DNA of 64,000 bases from SXTU01 sp964496695. GTDB taxonomy: Bacteria; Verrucomicrobiota; Verrucomicrobiia; Limisphaerales; SXTU01. Both the position numbers and the translations under genes were made by a program. Position 1 is the stretch's first letter. The number at the start of each line of letters is the position of its first letter. Below the pieces are notes generated by a model, which was given only the letters and a program-made list of their open reading frames with translations, was not told where the DNA came from and searched no databases. The DNA is taken from positions 124,001 through 188,000 of the forward strand of contig CAZCBE010000001.1 of the NCBI GenBank assembly GCA_964496695.1, read 5' to 3'. Positions 59,245-64,000 of this stretch are shown here, in pieces.

Positions 59245-60135
59245 TCATACCTTTTCCACCTGCATCTTGCCAAGCAAGCCCGCCGGGCGGAAGAGCAGGA
59301 TGCCGATCAGGATGGCGAAGGCAATCGCATCGGTGAAGGTGCTGAAGCGGCTGCCGTTCACGAAGGTCTCGACCACGCCAAGCAGCAGGCCGCCCAGCGC
59401 CGCGCCGGGGATGTTGCCGATGCCGCCGAGCACGGCCGCCACGAATGCCTTCAGGCCCGGGATCACGCCCATGAGCGGATCAATGGCCTGGTAGTTCAGC
59501 GAGTAGAGGATGCCGCCCGCCGCCGCCAGCGCGGAGCCGAGCGCGAAGGTGAAGGAGATGATGTGATCGTTGTTGATGCCCACGAGCGACGCGGCCTGCG
59601 GGTTGAAGGACACGGCGCGCATCGCAGTGCCGACCTTGGTCCGCAGCACGATGTATTGCAGCGCACCCAGGAGGGCGAGCGCGACAACGAGGACCACGAT
59701 CTGGTTCGATCCGATAACGAGCCCGGCGACCTTGAACGTGTGGACGGGGAAGAGCGTGGGAAAGGCCTTGGGGGCCGCGCCGAAGACGAACTGGCCGAGA
59801 TTTTCCAGCAGCAGCGAAACGCCGATGGCCGTGATGAGGACGGTGAGCTTGGAGCGGTTGCGCAGCGGCCGATACGCGAGCCGCTCGATCACCACGCCCA
59901 GCACCGCGCAGATGACCATCGCCCCTGCCAGCGCCGCCAAGCCGCTCACCATGGATTCCCGCGCCATCCCGCGCCCGATGTAAAACCCGGCGAACGACCC
60001 GACCATGAACACGTCGCTGTGCGCGAAATTGATGAAGCGCAGCACCCCGTAAACCATCGTGTAGCCCAGTGCGATCAGCGCGTAGATCGCACCGAGAGAC
60101 AGGCCGTTGATCAGTTGTTGAAGGAACTCAGTCAG
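59245..60135 (-). CDS. livH: Branched-chain amino acid ABC transporter permease LivH, unusual start
   Basis: 297 residues counted from CTG 60135 (LTEFLQQLINGLSLGAIYAL). Family sequence clearly begins there (IALGYTMVYGVLRFINFAHS), yet no ATG, GTG or TTG exists in frame at or near the expected start; the first ATG (60057) would remove the first transmembrane helix. Other motifs: AMRAVSFNPQAASLVGINND, SFTFALGSALAAAGGILYSL, GVIPGLKAFVAAVLGGIGNI. Directly upstream is a word-repeat arm that may have replaced the native start. Initiation at CTG is plausible but unproven; reduced expression is also possible. Confidence 0.85.
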   Translation of the reverse strand: MTEFLQQLINGLSLGAIYALIALGYTMVYGVLRFINFAHSDVFMVGSFAGFYIGRGMARESMVSGLAALAGAMVICAVLGVVIERLAYRPLRNRSKLTVLITAIGVSLLLENLGQFVFGAAPKAFPTLFPVHTFKVAGLVIGSNQIVVLVVALALLGALQYIVLRTKVGTAMRAVSFNPQAASLVGINNDHIISFTFALGSALAAAGGILYSLNYQAIDPLMGVIPGLKAFVAAVLGGIGNIPGAALGGLLLGVVETFVNGSRFSTFTDAIAFAILIGILLFRPAGLLGKMQVEKV

Positions 60136-60136
60136 G

Positions 60137-60597
60137 GGGAGGTTGAGTGGTGAAAGTTGAGAGTTGAGAGGCGTTGAGCTTCGTTGCGCCTTATTGCTCC
60201 TGCAGGGATCTGCGGAGTCCGCTCAACATCCGGCTCTGTTCCTCCGCTGCGGCGTAGAGCCGAAGATAGTCGGCTTCGGATAGGAATCCCTGGCGTTTGG
60301 AAATCACCGATTGCGAAACCACTTCGAAGAGTGAGCCCGTGGCCAGTTCAACAAAACGCGCGTAGTCGGCTCTGGACGAGCGGGAGGTGCGTTCCGCGAT
60401 GTTCGAGGAGATGGACACCGCCGCCCGGCGCATCTGGTTGGTCAGTCCAAAACGCTCCTCGCTCGGAAAGGCCTTCGTAAGCGAATACACCGTGTCCGCA
60501 AACTCAATTGCCTTATGCCAGACATCAAGCTTCTCAAAGTTGAACATGCGCACGGGTCTTTCTCTCAACTCTCAACTTTCAACTCTCAACACCCCAC
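60137..60597. mobile_element. Cassette: four-helix-bundle gene between inverted CAACTCT word arms
   Basis: Left arm TGAAAGTTGAGAGTTGAGAG (60151-60170) is the perfect inverse of CTCTCAACTCTCAACTTTCA (60562-60581); both are extended by further GTTGAG or CTCAAC words. The enclosed ORF (60191-60547) occupies nearly all of the interval. The right arm abuts the livJ stop (60598) and the left arm abuts the truncated livH 5' end. The whole fits an insertion into the livJ-livH junction. Confidence 0.75.
60191..60547 (-). CDS. Four helix bundle protein (S23/Avd-like)
   Basis: 118 residues from ATG 60547 (MFNFEKLDVWHKAIEFADTV). Recognised by KLDVWHKA, the FPSEERFGLTNQMRRAAVSI and SSNIAERTSRSSRADYARFV motifs and AGSLFEV-like helix 3 (LATGSLFEVVSQSVISKRQG). 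The family was first seen in intervening sequences of 23S rRNA genes and is related to Avd, the accessory protein of diversity-generating retroelements; it likely binds nucleic acid as a pentamer. No rRNA, reverse transcriptase or variable repeat is present here. It is framed by CAACTCT arms and inserted in the liv operon. Confidence 0.9.
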   Translation of the reverse strand: MFNFEKLDVWHKAIEFADTVYSLTKAFPSEERFGLTNQMRRAAVSISSNIAERTSRSSRADYARFVELATGSLFEVVSQSVISKRQGFLSEADYLRLYAAAEEQSRMLSGLRRSLQEQ

Positions 60598-61782
60598 TCA
60601 CGGATTCACCGTCTCCTTATACACAAACTTCCCGTCCTTCACCTCGATGATGACGGCGGGCTTGGTCGCGTTGCGGGCGGCGTCGAGCGTGGTCTTGCCG
60701 GTGATGCCGACGAAGTCCTTGGTCACGGCGAGGGCGTCGCGGAGCTTCGGACCGTCGGTGGTGCCGGCGCGCTTGATGGCGTCGGCGAGGACCAGCGCGG
60801 AGTCGTAGCCGAGCGCGGCCATGGCGTCGGGGACCTCGCCGTTCCAGCGGGCCTTGAACTTCTTCACGAAGGTCTGGACCATCTCGGCCTTGTCCTCGGG
60901 CGAGTAGTGGGTGGAGTAGAAATTGCCGTCCATCGCCTTGCCGCCGATGGTGACCAGCTCCGGCGCTTCCCAGCCGTCGCCGCCGAAGATCGGGAGGTTG
61001 ATGCCAAGCTGCCGCGCCTGCTGCGCGATCAAACCCGCCTCCGTGTAGTAGCATGGCGCGAAGATGGCCTCGGGGTTCGCCGCCTTGATGGCGGTGAGCT
61101 GGGCCTTGAAGTCCTTGTCGCCGCTGCTGAACTTCTGCTCGACGACAATCTTGCCGCCGTCCGCGATGAACTTCTCCTTGAAGAACGTGGCCAGGCCGAC
61201 GCTGTAGGGCGCGGCGGCATCGGTTAGCACGGCGACGTTCTTCGCTTTGAGCGTGTTCTTGGCGAAGAGCGCCATCACGGTGCCCTGGAACGGATCAATG
61301 AAGCAAACGCGGAAGACGTAGTCGCCAACCTCCGTGACTTTCGGGTTGGTCGAGCTGGGCGAAATCATCGGCACCTTGGCGTTCTGGCAGATGGGCGCGG
61401 CCTCCATGGAACGGCCCGACGCGACCTCGCCCAGGATCGCGATGCACTTGTCGCGCGAGACGAGCTTGCGCACGACGCTGGCGGACTCGCCCTGCTTGGA
61501 CTGCGTGTCTTCGGTGATCAGGTCGAACTTCCTGCCCAGCACGCCGCCGGCGGCATTCAGCTCCTCGATGGCCAGCAAGGTGCCCTTGTGCGACGACTGG
61601 CCGAAGGTGGCTTCCTTGCCGGTGAGCGAGGCGAACTCGCCGACCTTGATGACCTCGCCGGATGCGCCTTTGCCGTCGCCGCCCTTGGCGGGTTCGTCGG
61701 GCTTTTTGCAGGCGGTGAGGAGTGAGCCAGTGGTGACGGCCATGGCCACGATGGCATGGCGACGGGTGAATTGAGCTTTCAT
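60598..61782 (-). CDS. livJ: Branched-chain amino acid ABC transporter substrate-binding protein LivJ
   Basis: 394 residues from ATG 61782. The N-terminus MKAQFTRRHAIVAMAVTTGS has two arginines, followed by lipobox LLTACKK, so it is a lipoprotein (perhaps Tat-exported). The periplasmic binding fold type I is shown by IKVGEFASLTGKEATFGQSS, LLAIEELNAAGGVLGRKFDL, KVPMISPSSTNPKVTEVGDY, VAVLTDAAAPYSVGLATFFK and LPIFGGDGWEAPELVTIGGK. First gene of the liv group. Its ligand may be a branched-chain amino acid, an amide or urea; not determined. Confidence 0.93.
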   Translation of the reverse strand: MKAQFTRRHAIVAMAVTTGSLLTACKKPDEPAKGGDGKGASGEVIKVGEFASLTGKEATFGQSSHKGTLLAIEELNAAGGVLGRKFDLITEDTQSKQGESASVVRKLVSRDKCIAILGEVASGRSMEAAPICQNAKVPMISPSSTNPKVTEVGDYVFRVCFIDPFQGTVMALFAKNTLKAKNVAVLTDAAAPYSVGLATFFKEKFIADGGKIVVEQKFSSGDKDFKAQLTAIKAANPEAIFAPCYYTEAGLIAQQARQLGINLPIFGGDGWEAPELVTIGGKAMDGNFYSTHYSPEDKAEMVQTFVKKFKARWNGEVPDAMAALGYDSALVLADAIKRAGTTDGPKLRDALAVTKDFVGITGKTTLDAARNATKPAVIIEVKDGKFVYKETVNP

Positions 61783-62502
61783 GGTGAGAGGCAAATTTTT
61801 CGCCGGTCCACAGACCGGCTGAACTGGGAGGCTAGGCAAGGCCACCGGCAGATTCAACCTTCAATCGCCCGCACCGGATGCATTGGGTGCATCCGCGCAC
61901 TGCCCCCGGAGCGCGGCACTCCGGGCCGCAGCGGCCACCCTGCAGAACGGGCTGCGGAGCTTCCCAAGCCTTTCCCTGCTGCCAGCCGCTGCGGCCCAGA
62001 GGGCCGCGCTCCGCCGTCGTGCGGGGGCAGTGTCAAGATGCGCCCGGATGCATTGGGTGCAGCTTGACACCCGCACCATCCGACAGCGACGCGCTCCGGT
62101 CTCCCTCTCCTCCATGGAATGGAGGAGAGGGCCGGGGATAGGAGGTGCGTTACGTCGAAGCACTGTCGAAGCCCCCCTCTCCCCCTACCCTCCCGCTCGT
62201 GCCTCGCAGGGCGAGGGGGTTCATCTCCGGTGGTGCGTATGCCAAGGTGCGCCCGCACGCATTATGGAGTGCGGCGAGTTCTCGCCGCTGCGACTTGTCG
62301 CCGTCGAAGACCGACGGACTATCTGCGGAGCGCGGCCCTCCGGGCCGCAGCGGCTGGAAGCAGGGAACGACGTAGGAATGCCCGGAGCACTTTCTGCAAG
62401 TGGCCGCTGCGGCCCGGAGGCCGCGCTCCGAGGGCAGTCCAAACAAAAACGGCGTCCCGTTGCCGGGACGCCGTTCGTTGAATTTGCGTTGAGCCGCGTG
62501 GC
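61783..62502. repeat. 720-bp repeat region between livJ and gapA
   Basis: Two copies of the GGAGCGCGGC palindrome (61898-62035 and 62323-62437) flank a CCTCTCC-type element (62098-62222). GCATTGGGTGCATCCGCG and GCATTGGGTGCAGCTTGA form a further small repeat at 61879 and 62051. The liv promoter should be near the left end and the gapA terminator is at the right. No gene is supported. Confidence 0.8.
62441..62474 (-). terminator. Rho-independent terminator after gapA
   Basis: Minus strand: 11-bp stem ACGGCGTCCCG/CGGGACGCCGT, loop GCAA, then TTTTGTTT. It lies 28 nt beyond the gapA stop codon. Confidence 0.9.
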
Positions 62503-63552
62503 TTACAGGCCCTTGCCGATGATGTATTTCACCAGGTCGCCGACGCGATTGCTGTAGCCCCACTCGTTGTCATACCAGCTCACGAGCTTGAAGAAGCGGC
62601 TGTTGAGTTCCACGCCCGAGGTCGAGTCGTAGATCGAGCTGTGCTTGTCGTGGATGAAGTCGGTGCTCACCACTTCGTCGCTGGTGTAGTCGAGGACGCC
62701 CGCGAGGTAGGTTTCGCTGGCCTTCTTCATGAGCGCGTTGATTTCCTTCAGCGAGGTCTCCTTCACCGTGCGGACGGTGAGGTCCACCACGGAGACGGTC
62801 GGCACGGGGACGCGGAAGGCGACGCCGGTGAGCTTGCCCTTTACTTCGGGGCAGACCAAGGCCGTGGCCTTGGCGGCACCGGTGGAGCTGGGGATGACGT
62901 TCTGCGCCGCGGTGCGGCCGCCCTTCCAGTCCTTCTTGCTCGGGCCGTCCACGGTCTTCTGCGTGGCGGTGTAGGCGTGGACGGTGGTCATCAGGCCTTC
63001 CTCGATGCCGATGCCTTCCTTGAGGAGAACGTGAACGACGGGCGCGAGGCAGTTCGTGGTGCAGCTCGCGTTGGAGATGATGTTGTGCGCGGCGGCATCG
63101 TATTTCTCATGGTTCACGCCCATCACGATGGTGATGTCCTCACCCTTGGCCGGGGCCGAGATGATGACCTTCTTCGCACCGGCGACGAGGTGGCCCTTGG
63201 CCTTTTCCGCCTCGGTGAAGAGGCCGGTGGACTCGATCACGATGTCCACGCCCAGCGCCTTCCAGGGCAGCTCGGCGGGGGACTTCGCGGACACGACGCG
63301 GATCTCCGCACCGTTCACGATGAGAATGTCGTCCTCGATCTTGTCGGCGGCGGACTTCTTGGACCCGACCGTGCCGCTGAAGCGGCCCTGGGTGGAGTCA
63401 TACTTGAGCAGGTAGGCGAGGTTGTCCGCCGGGACAATGTCACCGACCGCGACGACTTCGACTTCCTTGCCGACGAGCCCCTGCTCGACCATTGCGCGGA
63501 AGACGAGGCGGCCGATGCGGCCGAATCCGTTGATTGCAACTTTCACTGCCAT
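62503..63552 (-). CDS. gapA: Glyceraldehyde-3-phosphate dehydrogenase, type I
   Basis: 349 residues. Oxidises and phosphorylates glyceraldehyde-3-phosphate in glycolysis. NAD-binding GFGRIGRLVFRAM at the N-terminus, active-site Cys in NIISNASCTTNCLAP, then TTVHAYTATQKTVDGPSKKD, RTAAQNVIPSSTGAAKA and the final SWYDNEWGYSNRVGDLVKYI. A small insertion (GSKKSAADKIEDDILIVNGA) is typical of some environmental forms. ATG at 63552. A strong terminator follows; no pgk or tpi is adjacent in the window. Confidence 0.97.
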   Translation of the reverse strand: MAVKVAINGFGRIGRLVFRAMVEQGLVGKEVEVVAVGDIVPADNLAYLLKYDSTQGRFSGTVGSKKSAADKIEDDILIVNGAEIRVVSAKSPAELPWKALGVDIVIESTGLFTEAEKAKGHLVAGAKKVIISAPAKGEDITIVMGVNHEKYDAAAHNIISNASCTTNCLAPVVHVLLKEGIGIEEGLMTTVHAYTATQKTVDGPSKKDWKGGRTAAQNVIPSSTGAAKATALVCPEVKGKLTGVAFRVPVPTVSVVDLTVRTVKETSLKEINALMKKASETYLAGVLDYTSDEVVSTDFIHDKHSSIYDSTSGVELNSRFFKLVSWYDNEWGYSNRVGDLVKYIIGKGL

Positions 63553-63667
63553 AGTTCGTGTTCGTTAAGGTTCGTGTCCGGGATGAGGTCAGATACCAAC
63601 AGGGGGCGGATGGTAGTGGCGAAGGGAAGTGCGTCAACGAGTAAATCCCGGTGGGCACGGGTTTTGC

Positions 63668-63738
63668 GGAGCGCCGGTCTCCGACCCGGCGTTAATCGGC
63701 TGCCCATGAACGCGCCGGGTCAGAGACCGGCGCTCCAC
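63668..63738. repeat. GCCGGTCTCCGACCCGGC palindrome between gapA and the hydrolase gene
   Basis: GGAGCGCCGGTCTCCGACCC and its inverse GGGTCAGAGACCGGCGCTCC enclose about 25 nt. Same family as at 17514-17541 and 17757-17783 and the fragment at 47486-47508. It ends 6 nt before the hydrolase stop codon. Confidence 0.9.
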
Positions 63739-63744
63739 GCGCTG

Positions 63745-64000
63745 CTACTTCTTCAGCCGCTGCTCGAAGTAGGCGATCAGCGCCGCCTCGGCCTTCTCCG
63801 CGTCCGCGCCCTTGAAGCCGTGGCCAGCACCTTCCATGGTGATCAGTTCCACCGGCACGCCGCAGGCCGTGAGCCGGTCGCGCATCCACACGGCCTGCTC
63901 GAAGGCCACATATTTGTCCTCGGTGCCGTGGATGATGAGCGTGGGCGCGGCGTTGGGCGTGACCCAGTTCAGCGGGCTGGACTGGATGTGCTTCGCGCGG
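63745..64000 (-). CDS. Alpha/beta hydrolase (prolyl oligopeptidase-like), C-terminal part
   Basis: The last 84 codons, stop at 63745-63747; the gene continues beyond the window. The frame has no start in the window. Visible are APTLIIHGTEDKYVAFEQ, where the Asp is the likely catalytic acid, and ELITMEGAGHGFKGAD, where the His is the likely catalytic base. The nucleophile elbow lies outside. The tail AEAALIAYFEQRLKK is typical of secreted acetyl-xylan-esterase-like or dipeptidyl-peptidase-like hydrolases. Substrate unknown. Confidence 0.75.
   Translation of the reverse strand, partial: RAKHIQSSPLNWVTPNAAPTLIIHGTEDKYVAFEQAVWMRDRLTACGVPVELITMEGAGHGFKGADAEKAEAALIAYFEQRLKK

Noticed and set aside
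59082..59273. N-terminal extension of LivM containing WNLEFGACLGFGIWGLEF
   Set aside because: This is translated TTCCAAA word repeat, not conserved permease sequence.
60191..60547. Diversity-generating retroelement accessory gene (avd)
   Set aside because: No reverse transcriptase, template repeat or variable repeat was seen in the window.
60137..60597. 23S rRNA intervening sequence carrying the S23 gene
   Set aside because: No rRNA sequence flanks the cassette; both neighbours are liv genes.

Overview
The window is GC-rich chromosomal DNA, most likely from a verrucomicrobium of the Limisphaerales/Pedosphaera group (former subdivision 3). The inference rests on gene content: a PSCyt1-DUF1549-DUF1553 protein next to a DUF1501 protein, DUF1080 and ThuA proteins, an H-X9-DG type II prepilin, a sialidase-type BNR protein and a Gld-type ABC export cluster. 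No rRNA, tRNA, CRISPR array, phage gene, transposase or reverse transcriptase was seen. Both ends cut genes: the 3' end of an ABC ATPase on the left and the 3' end of an alpha/beta hydrolase (minus strand) on the right.

Layout. 1-7589: Gld-like ABC export operon (ATPase tail, permease, GldG-like protein, DUF4340 protein, AsmA-like protein). 7910-13911: planctomycete-type cytochrome/DUF1553 gene and DUF1501 gene with an SGNH hydrolase between them. 14018-17513: SurA/PpiD-like protein, RluA-type pseudouridine synthase, YebC-family regulator. 17784-20930 (minus): SGNH protein, then rplS-trmD-khpA-rpsP without rimM. 21303-25815: DUF1080 protein, YggS, LarC, Rsm22-like methyltransferase. 26084-33561: NCS1 transporter, methyltransferase, prepilin, NagA, sensor kinase, AraC regulator. 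33758-40750: sialidase-like protein, Tat-exported protein of unknown function, AroA, ThuA protein, GNAT, MiaA. 40896-47115 (minus): membrane protein, exopolysaccharide export set (beta-barrel, Wzc-like tyrosine kinase, Wza-like lipoprotein, FHA membrane protein) and a CbiX-like protein. 48065-50784: NatAB-like ABC exporter with a small unknown ORF inside. 51381-63552: thymidine phosphorylase, beta-barrel protein, U32 peptidase, a LivJ-LivH-LivM uptake operon interrupted by a four-helix-bundle gene, and GAPDH.

The most unusual feature is the density and variety of palindromic repeats. At least ten families are visible. One class consists of runs of a 7-8 nt word (CCAATGT, TTCCAAA, CAACTCT, GGAGTGAT, CGGCAAT, ATTAGTG and others) facing an inverted run of the same word across about 35-60 nt. 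A second class is GC-rich dispersed palindromes of 100-220 bp. A third is a roughly 205 bp MITE-like element with terminal inverted repeats. Many copies start within a few bases of a stop codon. Others lie in frame inside conserved enzymes: AroA, U32 peptidase (four clear sites), DUF1549/DUF1553 (three), LarC and MiaA. One pair of word-repeat arms encloses a complete S23/Avd-like four-helix-bundle gene inside the liv operon, and livH beside it has no ATG, GTG or TTG in its expected N-terminal region. I propose, as inference only, that this is a protein-coding form of the word-repeat elements and that the empty hairpins are its deletion derivatives.
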